This document shows, piece after piece, positions 11,107-23,551 of a DNA stretch of 64,000 nt. The notes below the pieces were generated by a model. The model searched no databases and was not told the origin of the DNA. It saw nothing but the letters and a program-made list of their open reading frames with translations. The translations under genes were made by a program, and so were the position numbers. Each line of letters opens with the position of its first letter. Position 1 is the stretch's first letter. The stretch covers positions 153,640,759 to 153,704,758 of the forward strand of contig CATIUR010000003.1 of NCBI GenBank assembly GCA_949592205.1. The letters run 5' to 3'. The stretch is from Helichrysum umbraculigerum. Its lineage: Eukaryota; Streptophyta; Magnoliopsida; Asterales; Asteraceae.

Positions 11107-11529
11107 AAAAAAAAAAACTCGATTTATGTTTCCATTTAAACCGTAAATCGGTCCTCATCGTCATTGTGACACCACCCCGACCACACCACCCCGTACCACC
11201 GTTCCACCCAACCACAAACCGCAAATCGCAACACCCTTTTGCGATCTACGAATCCGTCACCCCTCCGACGCACCCCTCCGACGCACCCCACCCCGTCACC
11301 CCTACGAATCCGAATACCCGGTACTCCGTCAACACCACCCTCCACATCGCACCACCACCACCGGACGTCCGTCACTACCACCCTGAGCCACACCACCACC
11401 ACCGCCCTTCGGCCTTAGTATCACCGCCACCACCCTCAGCCACCCAGCCGTATCACATCAAAACAACCGAAATCGCGAAATCCGAAATCACCACCGCCAC
11501 CACTCACCGCCTCCGTTTACTCCGTGAAG
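11107..11529 (+). other. C-rich leader region before the Ulp1 gene
   Basis: This stretch is unusually rich in CCACC and CACC on the plus strand and contrasts with the surrounding AT-rich DNA. It would be promoter or 5' leader of the Ulp1-type gene. A 147-codon open frame across it (11166-11609) is a low-complexity Pro/His/Thr string in a different frame from the proposed MSDSQ start, so it was not called. A captured host fragment is possible but no gene was recognised. Confidence 0.4.
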
Positions 11530-12170
11530 ATGTCCGATTCTCAGGTATGGCATTGCGTTGCTGTGTTGCTATTATAGTTGTTGTATGTACGCGTTTTATT
11601 CGTTTTTGATGCTATAAATATGTGTGCACACCACGTGCTCGATGAAATGCCACAGTGAAAAATAACATCTTTTTTTGTTGAATTTTTGTTCATATATATC
11701 CCTTTTTTGAGTTTAAGTGCTTAGATAATGTCTTAATGTATATGGATGTCATTTTGGAGTTGAGTACGTTTGAAAAGTTGAATATGCATTACAATTGATT
11801 CGACTTGTGTAGAACTTGATCTTTGTATTCGTTAAATGAAGTTGCGATAAATTTATTATTATTTGGTTAAAAATGTTGAATATATAATGATAATTAATAA
11901 TTAATGATGATTATATATTTGTATGGCATAAATATAAATAGATCTTTGTATGTTATATAATTATAAAAATAAAATAGAAGTAATCTTAACTTTGAAATAT
12001 GCATGCAAGAGAGATAGAGTGTACTTACTACTCGTATTTGATACTGAATATTGGAAGGTGTACTTACTACTCGTATTTGATAGTAGTTTGTCGATTGCAT
12101 CCTAGCTTGAGTAGATTGAAAGTTTCAAAGGCAATAATGTTATTAACATATATAGATATATATATATATT

Positions 12171-12243
<73 letters not shown>

Positions 12244-13385
12244 ATATATATATATACAGTAGTTTAATTAAAAGTTTAATTAAAAGTCGAATAAGTTTAT
12301 GAATGCTTTATTAAGTAGTATAGATATGACTTTTTTAGTGTCGATATATGTATAGCGTTGTTAACTTGAGAAATTATGTTGAATTCTGATGAGCTAATAT
12401 ATTAGCTGGTTTATCCGTTTTTAAGAAAGGACATTTCCAATTTTTTATAAAAATTCTATTTATCGTTTCCACTAAAGCTATAGTTTTATTGCGTGTTATT
12501 AAGGTATCCCTGTTATTAATAATGAAACTTGTTTGCTTGATTGATTATTTTGCAGGACATTTTTAGTGCAAAACTGACTTTGAAAAGCCAGTTGACTGTT
12601 GTTACCCATATCAGGTCCGCGTTGACAGAAGATCAAAAAAAGATATTTAGAGATCATTGTTTTGGGCATTGGTTGGATGCGAAGGCTCTGGAAAATGACC
12701 CGGGTTTTGTACATCATATACTACAGTTTCGACGAACGGAGCGGCCAGGGCTAAAGCACCCTCGGGCGGAGGTGGATGAGTTGTGGTTTAGGGTCACCGA
12801 TGACCATTTTATACGATTCGGTCGGAGGGAGTTTTGTTTGGTGACTGGTTTTCGGTTCGGTCCCAATGAAAGGATGGCAGATCATATTCCCAAAAAGGTT
12901 CGAGAGATGACCCCGGCATTTAAAGAGCGGTTATTTCCGGATTTTTGCGATCGCAGCATACATGTTTCAGACATTGAGAAGAAGTTTAGAGATAGAGGTT
13001 TGTTTAGTGGGCCCAGGAAATTGAGCGATGAGGATTGTGTGCGCGTGTGTACGCTCATGTTGATATATAAAGGTTTTTTTGGAAAGCAGGGTTCGCATAT
13101 TGTTGAGGATGACTATATGCATATGGTTGAGGATTTTGGTGTTTGTGACGGGTACCCTTGGGGTAATATTATTTGGGCCAGAACTTTTGAGCAGTTAGAT
13201 AAGGGTTTGGAGACTCGTTTGACTCAAATCGGGATGCAGTACACGTTGAGTGGTTTTGGCTGGGCGTGTAAGGTAGCATTCCAATATTATTTACATATAC
13301 ATGTACGTATATGTACGTATATTTACATATGTATATGTACATTTACATACATTTACATATATATATATATACATATACATATATC

Positions 13386-13435
<50 letters not shown>

Positions 13436-13569
13436 ATATATATGTATTAATCGACGTATATATATATATATATATGTATAAATCGACGTATATATATATT
13501 AACATATATATGTATTAATCGACGTATATATATATATATATGTATAAATCGACGTATATATATATATAC

Positions 13570-13630
<61 letters not shown>

Positions 13631-14113
13631 CATATATATATACATTTACATATACATATATATATACATTTACATACATTTACATATACATATATATATA
13701 TATACATTTACATACATTTACATATATATATATATACATACATGTAGATATATGTATATGTAGATACATATATGTAGATACATAAATGTATATATATATA
13801 GATATATATATATATATATATATACATACATGTTGATATATGTATATGTAGATACATATATGTAGATACATAAATGTATATATATATATATAGATATATA
13901 TACATGTAGATACATATATGTATATATATATAGATATATATACATGTAGATACATATATGTATATACATAAATGTATATATATATAGATATATATACATG
14001 TAGATACATATATGTATATATATATAGATACATATACATATATATATATATACATGTAGATACATATACATATACAGATATATATATATACATGTAGATA
14101 TATGTATAAGTAT

Positions 14114-14147
<34 letters not shown>

Positions 14148-16035
14148 ACGTCGATTAATACATATATATATAACATGTTAATATATTAATATGCTGATAT
14201 GTTTTTTGGTTATTGTTTACAAGACGTGGATTTGGGAGGCTTTTTATCGTCAGATAGAGACAGTTGCTACAAGGCCAAAACGAGATAAAATACCACGTGG
14301 GATCTACTGGGAGCGCAAAAGGAAGGTTCTTGAATTTAAAGAATTCGGGCAATTGTTGCAGATTGCGGTAAGTGAAATAATTTGATATAGTCACTTAGTA
14401 GACTTGTTGGTAGTTGAAATGCCAATTATATTATATATTTGATTAATAAGGTGTTGTTAATATGTGGGGAATATTGATGAGATTTGACTCACTCGGTAAG
14501 CTGAAATGCCAATTGTTTTTCCCGTTTTACAGAAAGAACATTTCCAATGTATATGTATATGTATATGTATATGTGTATGACACTCGTTTTATGCAGAAGG
14601 ATACTACACCTGAGCATCTTCCAAAGATTACTTTGAAGCCGAATAAGCATGAAAAGAAGTGCCAATGGTGGATTGATAGCTGGAAATACTTTGATGACCA
14701 GCTAGTTGCCGAGAGGCCAATGAAGAAGGCACGGAGTAGTCAAAAGGAGGATGCCGATGATTTCCATTTGACCCCACCTCATGACGAGCAGGCGACTTAT
14801 GATTCCTTGGGTACAGATCGTCGTGAGGCCTCTCGGCCATCATCTCAGCCAGGGACTTATGATTCCTTACGAGCCGAAATGCAGACGATGAAAGAGACCA
14901 TTTCCACTTTAGGCAAACGAGTAGACGAACAACAATGTACTATAAACCGGTTGTTGAAGATCGTTGAGACGCGTCAGGTATAAGGTTGATTATTTCTAGC
15001 GTTTTATATGTGTTAAGGTGTTTTCCTTTTAACACGTACGATTTTATTTTTTCAGGATGCTGGTGATGACGATGATGTTGATGAGGGTTATGTTTCCGAC
15101 ACCCTGCTTTTTTCTGCGAGCAAGTTCTCGGTTGCACATGAGTTGCGCCGAAGTATGCGAGATCGTCGACGTGCTCCGGCCAGACTATCGCCGTATGTTA
15201 CACCGACACATGTTAAACGACTTTTGCAGAAACCTTTGAAGGTGCATGTAGAGGAGAATGAGGAACCACCACCAGTTAATTTAGGAGTCGATGATGAGAG
15301 AGTGCTTACCCAGCCGGCTGAGCGGGTGCTTGTGGGATTGGATACCGACCAGGTTGGGCTTGTTGAGCGGGATGTTGAGCCGGATGATGAGCCGGTTGAG
15401 CCGGTTGTTAAGGGAGTGGTTACAGAGCGAGGAAAGAAGTTGAAGCGGCCGGCAAGGAAAAGGTCGGCCAAGAAGGAGTTACCCGAGGACATCTTATTGG
15501 GCATGGTTGACAGTTTGGTGAACGAGAATGGTTTTCTCACTCCTCCGCCCCCTGTGATACGTCAGACTAGAGAGATTGACGGACCATCCACAGTTGAGGA
15601 GTTGTATAAGAGTGGAGGCTCGGTGCGTTGTATGTTTATTCGACCGAGCACGACCTATGTTGATATCACAAAGGATTTTTGGGGCCGGTTGTATGGTCAT
15701 GTCGATAGTGGTTACTTAGAAAACTTTGTAAGTTTACGAGTTCATTTTTTTAAACAAACTATGGCTTTATTTTTTTAAACAAACTATGGCATTTTACCTA
15801 TATGTGATACTAACCTTTGTTTTATCAAATTTTTAGCATATTGACGGTTGGAGCTATCTACTGATGTGGTGGAAATATCGAAACTGGACTCGACCAACTC
15901 AATTGGAAAAGAGACTGGAGTGGACGATTATGCCCATAGGTTTTATTGATATGATTGCAGCTTTCAAGAACTACAAGGAAGACAAAAAGAAAACGGAGCT
16001 AAAGAAGAAGGGTAAGTACAAATCACTCTAATATG

Positions 16036-16093
<58 letters not shown>

Positions 16094-16241
16094 GATATAT
16101 ATATATGTGTATATATATACATATATATATATGTGTATATATATAGATATATATATATATGTCTATATATGTACATATATATATATGTCTATATATGTAC
16201 ATATATATATATGTCTATATATGTACATATATATATATATA

Positions 16242-16320
<79 letters not shown>

Positions 16321-17155
16321 ATATATATATATGTGTATATATATATATATATGGTTATATATATACCATACGCATATACATTCTTATATAGAGATAGTAA
16401 TATGCTAGTGTAGATTATATTATAGTGTTGATAATTGTGGAAAATTGAACAAACTTTGATGATGTGATAAGCTGAAATATTAGCTGGTTTTCTGTCACTA
16501 GTATTTAATATAGTTGTGTCTATTAATGCAGGTGACAAAATTGAGGCATCGTCCGGACCAGACTACAACTTGTTGATGGGATATGCCAACGGCAAACGTA
16601 GGCCATACTCTTCATGGTGGACCTGCGACAAAGTAAGTAAAGAAAAATGGAGTAGCAAACTATATAATATAAGCTGATAACATTTTAACATTTCCATAAT
16701 AAAATCCTAATATGTAGGTACTTATGCCGGTCAACATCGAGAGTAGGGATCATTGGGTTCTAATTGTGTTGGATCTGCATACTTGGGATGTCACGGCATA
16801 TGATAGCTATAAGAAATTGAAAAGTGACAAGGAAATACTGCAAATTGTTGAAGCCTTAGGTCAAAATGTAGTTAGATATTTAGACGCCATTGGCTTTTGG
16901 AGGCATGTGGATGAAGAAAAGCATTTTAAGGGTGATACCACTGAGTTTATGACTGACATGATGGAGGATGTGCCTCAACAGGATGGGCATCTAGGCGATT
17001 GCGGGGTATGGGTGTGCAGAAATATGGAGAAGATTGCATATCGGGAAGACTACAAGGTGAGTGGGGAGACTGATTTGATTGCTATGGATTACAGGCGACG
17101 GATGATTGATACTTTCTTTAGTGCGCGTTTTGACTGGGAACCGGCGGATGCTTGA
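11530..17155 (+). CDS. MULE-borne DUF1985-Ulp1 cysteine protease, 8 exons (880 aa)
   Basis: Predicted exons: 11530-11544, 12556-13272, 14224-14367, 14597-14977, 15056-15727, 15837-16011, 16532-16632 and 16718-17155; every intron is GT-AG and the 2643-nt CDS stays open. The N-terminal region (about 5-290; FGHWLDAKAL, ELWFRVTDDH, FCLVTGFRFG) matches the DUF1985 style that accompanies transposon Ulp1 genes. A charged, coiled-coil-prone middle (about 293-640) follows. The C-terminal third is a C48 protease fold with H747 (DHWVLIVLD), D764 (AYDS), Q822/Q823 and C830 (GDCGVWVC). C48 enzymes cut SUMO-like modifiers; substrate and transposition role here are unknown. The catalytic set is complete. 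The five-codon first exon MSDSQ is the least certain part. Introns 2 and 6 hold long TA-rich repeats. Confidence 0.85.
12150..12257. repeat. TA microsatellite in intron 1 of the Ulp1-type gene
   Basis: Nearly pure (TA)n with a few interruptions, about 100 bp. Confidence 0.9.
13285..14175. repeat. TA-rich satellite and inverted repeat in intron 2 of the Ulp1-type gene
   Basis: About 0.9 kb of TATA/TACATA repeats. TATGTATTAATCGACGTATA motifs at 13440-13560 (several direct copies) face the inverse TACGTCGATTAATACATA at 14147-14164, so the intron could fold into a large hairpin. A subregion (13740-14100) repeats GTAGATACATATATGTATAT units. Tyr/Ile-only ORFs here are artefacts of TA repeats. Confidence 0.85.
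16029..16370. repeat. TA/TG microsatellite in intron 6 of the Ulp1-type gene
   Basis: Long (TA)n with repeated ATATGTCTATATATGTACAT units and a short (TG)n run near 16303-16320. It lies between the exons ending at 16011 and starting at 16532. Confidence 0.9.
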
Positions 17156-17232
17156 TAGACTAGTATTTAACAATTATGTACTAGTTAAGAATAATGTAGT
17201 AGCTAACAATTATGTAGTAGTTAACATGTGCC

Positions 17233-17425
17233 ATCGCAAATCGCAAATGAATTTTGTGATTTGCGATTTGCGATTTGCGAGTGACCTTACCTTATCCACC
17301 TATGAGATTTTCTGACATTACCTCCATTGTTGATAAGATTTTGGATCAGATTTTCTGACATTACCTTATCCACCTACGTAGATTTTCCAGATAACCTTAT
17401 CTTGATTTCGCTTTAAATAGACATC
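17233..17425 (+). promoter_or_regulatory. Internal GCAAATCG motif and promoter-like module A
   Basis: A partial copy of the MULE end motif (17233-17279) is followed by a module repeating TTTTCTGACATTACC and CCTTATCCACCTA, then a TATA-like TTTAAATAG near 17411. A related module lies before the transposase gene. It precedes the PB1-like ORF by about 70 bp. Confidence 0.6.
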
Positions 17426-17492
17426 TAAACATCATTCTTCATTCATCATCAAATTATTATCTATTTCAATTATTTAATCAGTTGGTAACATA

Positions 17493-17861
17493 ATGCAACT
17501 GATCGACCTTACTGTGTTTTTTGGGGGGGAACTACGTGATGACAATAAGTCGTATGAAAATGGGGTCAAAAAAACATTCGTCGATTTCGACGTTAATGAG
17601 TTTGGTCTTAGTAACTTGTTTTCCTACCTTAAGGAAAATATAAATTTCGCTTTTAGTGATGTGTACTACTGTGAAGCGGGCAATCTTCAAAATGCTGGTG
17701 CTCGTATGCTTATGACGGATGAAAACTGGAATACAGTAGTCAAACATGCAAAAGAATGTTGTCAAGGTATTGACCTATATCTTGTACACATGGATGAAGA
17801 ACCCGAATTGAATTTCAGTGAGTATGAGAGTGATGACAGCAACACACATTACTACCGATGA
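17493..17861 (+). CDS. Small PB1-like protein of the MULE (122 aa)
   Basis: Single-exon ORF starting MQLIDLTVFFGGEL and ending in an acidic tail (SEYESDDSNTHYYR). The opening beta-strand with FGGE, the middle LFSYLKENINF and the late DLYLVHM fit the PB1-like fold at the N-terminus of many plant MULE transposases, and it is laid out like the first ~105 residues of the transposase encoded 716 bp downstream (FKLFICYGGRFE to IEIYIVDN). It has no DNA-binding or catalytic domain. It has its own promoter-like module. One possible role is a partner or competitor of the transposase through PB1 pairing; that is inference. It could also be a decaying duplicate of the transposase 5' exon. Confidence 0.65.
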   Translation: MQLIDLTVFFGGELRDDNKSYENGVKKTFVDFDVNEFGLSNLFSYLKENINFAFSDVYYCEAGNLQNAGARMLMTDENWNTVVKHAKECCQGIDLYLVHMDEEPELNFSEYESDDSNTHYYR

Positions 17862-17865
17862 ACGT

Positions 17866-18235
17866 TCCGAGTAGGGAAACAAACGGCAAACAAATCACTC
17901 TGGGATGTCATGCAAATCGAAATTATCTTTCGTATGTTGTTATGTAGGATTTAAAGTCTAGTATGTATGTTTTTAATTTCAGTGTCTATGTTATCTTTTA
18001 AATTCTAGTGTGGACGTCACAATTATGTACTAGTTAACAATGTTATTTATGTTTTTATTATGTGTAATGGCTTTTGATAACCTTTATATCGTTATCCAAA
18101 AATATATAATGTTTGCTAAAATTGTGCGTTTGGGTATCAAATAATATGGTTGGTAAAACGTGAATTTTACAAATTGAAACGATGCGGGAGAATATTATTT
18201 ACAAATAGCTGCGGATTATATTGGACACGTTTACG
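17866..18235. other. 3' flank of the PB1-like ORF, nothing else recognised
   Basis: AT-rich DNA with no ORF of note. It probably holds the 3' UTR of the small ORF before the next promoter-like module begins. Confidence 0.5.
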
Positions 18236-18425
18236 ATTTACGATTTGCGATTTGCGATTTGCGATTTGCGACTGACCTTATCCTTTGTTGATAAGATTTT
18301 TGGTGAGATTTTCTGACATAACCTTATCTACAACTTACCTTATCCGTTGTGGATAAGTTTTTTTGGATATTACCTGACTTTTTGGGGATTTTGTAGATTT
18401 TTTCGGATAACATTATCTCGATTGT
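18236..18425 (+). promoter_or_regulatory. Internal GCAAATCG motif and promoter-like module B (transposase gene)
   Basis: Repeated GATTTGCGATTTGCG at 18236-18270 is followed by GATAAGATTTTTGGTGAGATTTTCTGACAT-type text and ACCTTATCC copies, clearly related to module A. A possible TATA (TTATAA, about 18432-18437) lies about 140 bp before the transposase ATG. Confidence 0.6.
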
Positions 18426-18576
18426 AATGTACTTATAACATGACCTCAACCATTTGTAAACACATTCACAACCAAATGTAAACACATTTTCCATTCGACA
18501 AAATTTCTTCTACACTTCCATTACATAAAATTTTCAGGTACGAGTTCTGATTATTTTAGTTTTATTTACTTTCATT

Positions 18577-21570
18577 ATGGAAAAGTTCAAACTTTTTATA
18601 TGTTATGGTGGTCGTTTTGAATATATTGATAACTTGCCGATGTATTTGCCAATAGAGTGTAGTAGAGTGCCATTAAAACTTCCAGTGGCACCGGAAAAAC
18701 CCATGACATGCAAAGTATTGTTGAAAAACGTTTTAAAAAAACTTGGTCTGCCACTTGATACACCAGTTTGTCTGAAATATAAAGTAGATCGGTATGTTAT
18801 TGATATAAACGATGATGCTGATGATTTTGGAGATTTTTTGTGCCATGCAATTAACAATGCTCCGATAGAAATTTACATTGTCGATAATGTAAGGAATGTT
18901 TCGGGAATGGGTAGCAATCAACCTGGCAGTAGTAGTTCTGGCATTCAACAACAATTTCACCAACAATTTCAACAACTACACACTAATGAATACAACCAAC
19001 AACACCAATATCAGTCATTTCAACAACCCTTTCAACAATTTCCATTTCCTTTTCAACCACAATATCAATTTCATTATCATGCTTTTCCACAAAACATGCC
19101 GATGCATAACTATCCTACACAACACACACAAGACACATTTTTTAAGGTAGATGAAGAAACCCAAGATGATTCTAAATATCAGGAGAATGTTCACTATGAT
19201 CACATTAATTCAGAATACTATGTGGAGGAGCCGGATGAGCCGCATCCACATCCTGATGATTTTGATCATTATGATGAAGAAAATGTCAATCCACCTAAGG
19301 ATCATGACCATCCATTTTGTAATCACATTGTTACTGATGATGAGGATGATGAGGAGGATGAGCCTGATCCAAGAGATACATATGACAAACCAATACCACA
19401 AAGAGGAGCACAAAAAGACATATTCTGGAATATGCCATCGCCTTTAGGAAACGGAGAAGAAGAAGTTCAACAACGACCGGTGACCATGCACGAGACATCT
19501 AGTCGAGTTCGAGAGGGCCAAACATTTGAAACTAAAGAAGAATTTCTTCTCCAGTTGCATACAAAGTGTCTAGAAGAAGGTTTTCAGATTAAGCTGAAGA
19601 ATTCAGACAAGAAAAGGTACTCAGCAAAATGTATCTTGCCTAATTGTGATTGGAAGATTAGTGCAGCGTGTATCAGAGATAGTCACAACTTCCAAGTTAG
19701 GAAGTTACGTGATGTTCACACTTGTTCGCGTACTCAAAACATGCCTAACAGCCGTTCTGCGAGCAAGAAGGTGCTTGGTAACATCTTAAAAGAGGCGATG
19801 AGTTTGGAAGGACGTGTATACAGAGGCAAAGAGATAAAACTTGATATGACTGAACGCTTTAAAATAAGCCTTACATACAACCAAGCATGGAGAGCAAAAT
19901 GTTACGCTATAGAGTTGTTGAGAGGTACTCCAGCTGAATCGTTTACGAAACTTCCCATTTATCTCCACAACCTAAAGCTATATAACCCGGGGAGCATTAC
20001 GAATCTCCGTACAGACAAGGAGAATAAATTTGTAATGTGTTACATGTCCATAGGTGCAGCTGTAAGTAATGATTGTTGGTTTACATCTTATGTTCGCATA
20101 CGTACATTCATATATAATTTATGTGTTATTTAATCTGAACTTGCAGGTACGTTCTTTTGTCAACCATACACGCCCGATTATCATCGTCGATGCTGCCCAT
20201 TTGAAAGGGGGTTACTTGGGCACTAACTTGATTGCCGTGGCGATGGACGGTAATAATGGCATCTTGCCACTAGCCTATGGAATTGGGGCGGGAGAGACGT
20301 CCGACGTTTGGACGTGGTTCTTAGGAAACTTACGAGACGCCATTGAATCTGCAGGTGGGATTAGCAACCTGACATTCATCTCTGACAGGGCTCCAGCAAT
20401 TGCATCCGGCATCTCTGCTGTGTTTCCAGAGGCATTTCATGCCTTGTGTTGTCGTCATCTATTGATGAACTTGAAAAGCAAATCTTCAAAGGTCAAGCAC
20501 TTCGAATGGCATTATTGGAAAATGTGTAAGGCGTACCGTAAGTCAGATTTCGATCGACATTATGATGCCATTTCTAGACATTTACCGGCGTCAACTAAGG
20601 TTCTTACGGATGTGGGAAAAGAAAGATGGTCACGGCATCATTCAACAAGGACACGATATGCTTACCTCACAACTAACAGTGCGGAGTCCATTAACGCCAT
20701 GACCAAGCATGCAAGGAAACTGCCGGTCACAATGCTATTGGAGTTTTTTCGATCTTCAGTACAACAATGGTATTTCAAACATCGGAATACTGCCGGAGCT
20801 GTTACAACACCTGTCACACCATATGCGGAGCACAAAATAGGTAAAAGGGTTAACAAATCGCTGCGCTGGAGGGTTAACCCATCGACAAATATGATTTGTG
20901 AGGTGGTGGACGGGAAAAAGAATGGGACAGTCAACTTGGAAGCGAGAACATGCACTTGCATGCAATGGCAATTATCAGGTTTACCTTGCGGACACGTATC
21001 GGCAGTGACCCGTCACTTTCATATGGACAACGTGTCCGCCTTTGCAGAGAGGTATTTCACCACGGAAACATATCGAGCGGCCTATAGTGAGGCTATAAAT
21101 CCACTGCCTCATCCTTCAGAATGGGCCGATCCGGGTAATCTACAGATTTGCTTACCGCCGATACTTGTGAAAAGGCAGTCTGGTCGCCCACCTGGGCGTG
21201 CACGCATTCCTTCTAAAGGAGAGGAGAAAGGGAAATACACAAAGCAATGTAGCCGTTGCAAGGAACATGGTCATAGTCGAGTTAATTGTATGGCTCCATA
21301 CGATAGAACGGACGAGCCAAGCAGATCAAGAACCACAACAAGATCCAAGTCAAGGTCAAAATCAAGATCCAAATCAAGATCGAAAAAAGTGAGTTCCCGA
21401 AAATATTAATATAAAAAATAAAATATTACATTGTATCATTAATGTCATCCTCAAATATTTACTTGCAGAAAACGTCCACAAAATCAACGAACAGCCATAT
21501 CGAGGACGAAGCTGCAACCACGTCTCAACCGACTCAGAGCTATCCAAGTGTTCATTTGAGTGACCCTTAA
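18577..21570 (+). CDS. mudrA-like: MURA-type MULE transposase, 3 exons (942 aa)
   Basis: Exons 18577-20061, 20147-21388 and 21469-21570, joined by GT-AG in frame. Order: PB1-like domain (1-107); Gln/His/Phe-rich linker (about 117-190); acidic stretch (about 195-290); Mutator DNA-binding zinc domain (about 305-390, CILPNCDW and VHTC); MULE catalytic domain with D510 (IIIVDAAHLKG), D575 (FISDRAP), CxxH at 596-599 and E675 (TTNSAES); SWIM finger C764-x-C766 to C776-x-H778; CCHC knuckle C863, C866, H871, C876; and an RS-dipeptide-rich basic tail after about 885. It would bind the element's ends and excise and reinsert it in the nucleus. If intron 2 is retained, translation stops at 21409. All expected catalytic and zinc ligands are present with no frameshift, so it may be active. 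Confidence 0.93.
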
Positions 21571-21774
21571 ATTATTTATAACAGAAAACCTATGCTATTT
21601 ATTATCGTGGTTAATTTGAGTGAATGAAATTGCTTGTTGTTCATTTTTACATGTTTTAACAATACTAAAACATCTTCATTACATAATGTTTAATTTTATC
21701 TACAAAAACAAACAACTTATATAAGGATTAACTTAATTTGGCAAACATCCAATTGATTGAAACATAGATACGAA

Positions 21775-21993
21775 TTACAAGATTTGACTACTCACTATGC
21801 TATGTATTTTCGCGTAGTCAGTTATCTGCTTCATTTGTCCGACATCGTCAGTTATCAATTGTAAACCAGTATCTAGGTCTTTATCAGGCTCTTTATAGTA
21901 GCAGAACCACTTCTTTGGAGCCCAATAACCTAGCTCTTCCAAAGCGTAATCCAGAAATTTGGTGGAAAACTCATCGACATCTACGCAAATCAC
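21775..21993 (-). pseudogene. Antisense PB1-like domain fragment
   Basis: A minus-strand frame encodes DVDEFSTKFLDYALEELGYW, then PDKDLDTGLQLITDD, the typical central and C-terminal strands of plant MULE PB1-like domains. Its minus-strand upstream DNA (21994-22075) holds GGATAAGAATTTTGGATCAG, related to promoter modules A and B. No complete gene can be built, so it looks like a relic of another PB1-like exon inserted or inverted within this MULE. Confidence 0.55.
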
Positions 21994-22186
21994 GAAAAAT
22001 CTGATCCAAAATTCTTATCCAAAAAATGTTATATCCAAAAAATCACAAAAAAACTTTCATCCCAGTTATCCGGATTAAAGAATATATATATAAAATAATT
22101 ATGTGTATATATATTAGAAAATAATGTGTGTATATATATCTATATCACAATTATGTGTATATATAATGTGTGTATATATATCTATA

Positions 22187-22270
22187 TTTACACATTAAAG
22201 AATATATATATAAAATAATTATGTGTATATATATCTATATATATATATATATGTATATATATAATATATA

Positions 22271-22320
<50 letters not shown>

Positions 22321-22326
22321 TATGTG

Positions 22327-22370
<44 letters not shown>

Positions 22371-22380
22371 CACATAATTG

Positions 22381-22414
<34 letters not shown>

Positions 22415-22505
22415 ATATATTATATATTATATATATACATATATATATATATATAGATATATATACACATAATTATTTTATATATATATTCTTTAATGTG
22501 TAAAT
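22187..22505. repeat. Large AT palindrome, copy 1
   Basis: Arms begin TTTACACATTAAAGAATATA on the left and end with its complement on the right, giving a nearly perfect 319-bp palindrome centred near 22346 and made mostly of TA repeats. It should extrude as a cruciform or hairpin. Confidence 0.85.
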
Positions 22506-22601
22506 ATATGATAACAAATAATTGTGGTTATGATATATAAAAAATAGGGAATGTGTAAATAAAATAGGGAATGTGTAAATAAAGAATATATATAAAAAAT
22601 A

Positions 22602-22662
<61 letters not shown>

Positions 22663-22747
22663 AACAAATAATTGTGATTATGATATATAAAAAATAGGGA
22701 ATATATATATATATAGATAACAAATAATTGTGATTATGATAACAAAT

Positions 22748-22884
22748 AATTGTAAACCAGTATCTAGGTCTTTATCAGGCTCTTTATAGTAGCAGAACCA
22801 CTTCTTTGGAGCCCAATAACCTAGCTCTTCCAAAGCGTAATCCAGAAATTTGGTGGAAAACTCATCGACATCTACGCAAATCAC
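22748..22884 (-). pseudogene. Second copy of the antisense PB1-like fragment, truncated
   Basis: Within the duplicated block the same minus-strand peptide ends after DTGLQL and runs into TA-repeat text, because the duplication junction falls there. It is a broken copy. Confidence 0.6.
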
Positions 22885-23077
22885 GAAAAATCTGATCCAA
22901 AATTCTTATCCAAAAAATGTTATATCCAAAAAATCACAAAAAAACTTTCATCCCAGTTATCCGGATTAAAGAATATATATATAAAATAATTATGTGTATA
23001 TATATTAGAAAATAATGTGTGTATATATATCTATATCACAATTATGTGTATATATAATGTGTGTATATATATCTATA

Positions 23078-23163
23078 TTTACACATTAAAGAATATATAT
23101 ATAAAATAATTATGTGTATATATATCTATATATATATATATATATGTATATATATAATATATA

Positions 23164-23211
<48 letters not shown>

Positions 23212-23217
23212 TATGTG

Positions 23218-23263
<46 letters not shown>

Positions 23264-23273
23264 CACATAATTG

Positions 23274-23311
<38 letters not shown>

Positions 23312-23399
23312 ATATATTATATATTATATATATACATATATATATATATAGATATATATACACATAATTATTTTATATATATATTCTTTAATGTGTAAA
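23078..23399. repeat. Large AT palindrome, copy 2
   Basis: Second copy of the 0.32-kb palindrome, carried by the tandem duplication and differing mainly in TA repeat counts. Confidence 0.85.
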
Positions 23400-23496
23400 T
23401 GTATGATAACAAATAATTGTGGTTATGATATATAAAAAATAGGGAATGTGTAAATAAAATAGGGAATGTGTAAATAAAGAATATATATAAAAAATA

Positions 23497-23551
<55 letters not shown>

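Noticed and set aside
11166..11609. 147-codon Pro/His-rich ORF before the Ulp1-type gene
   Set aside because: Low complexity, wrong frame relative to the spliced gene, and no family resemblance.
13285..14176. Several long ORFs of Tyr, Ile, His and Thr on both strands (also at 16049-16538 and 22473-23685)
   Set aside because: They are translations of TA and TACA repeats without stops, not proteins; they lie in introns or AT satellites.
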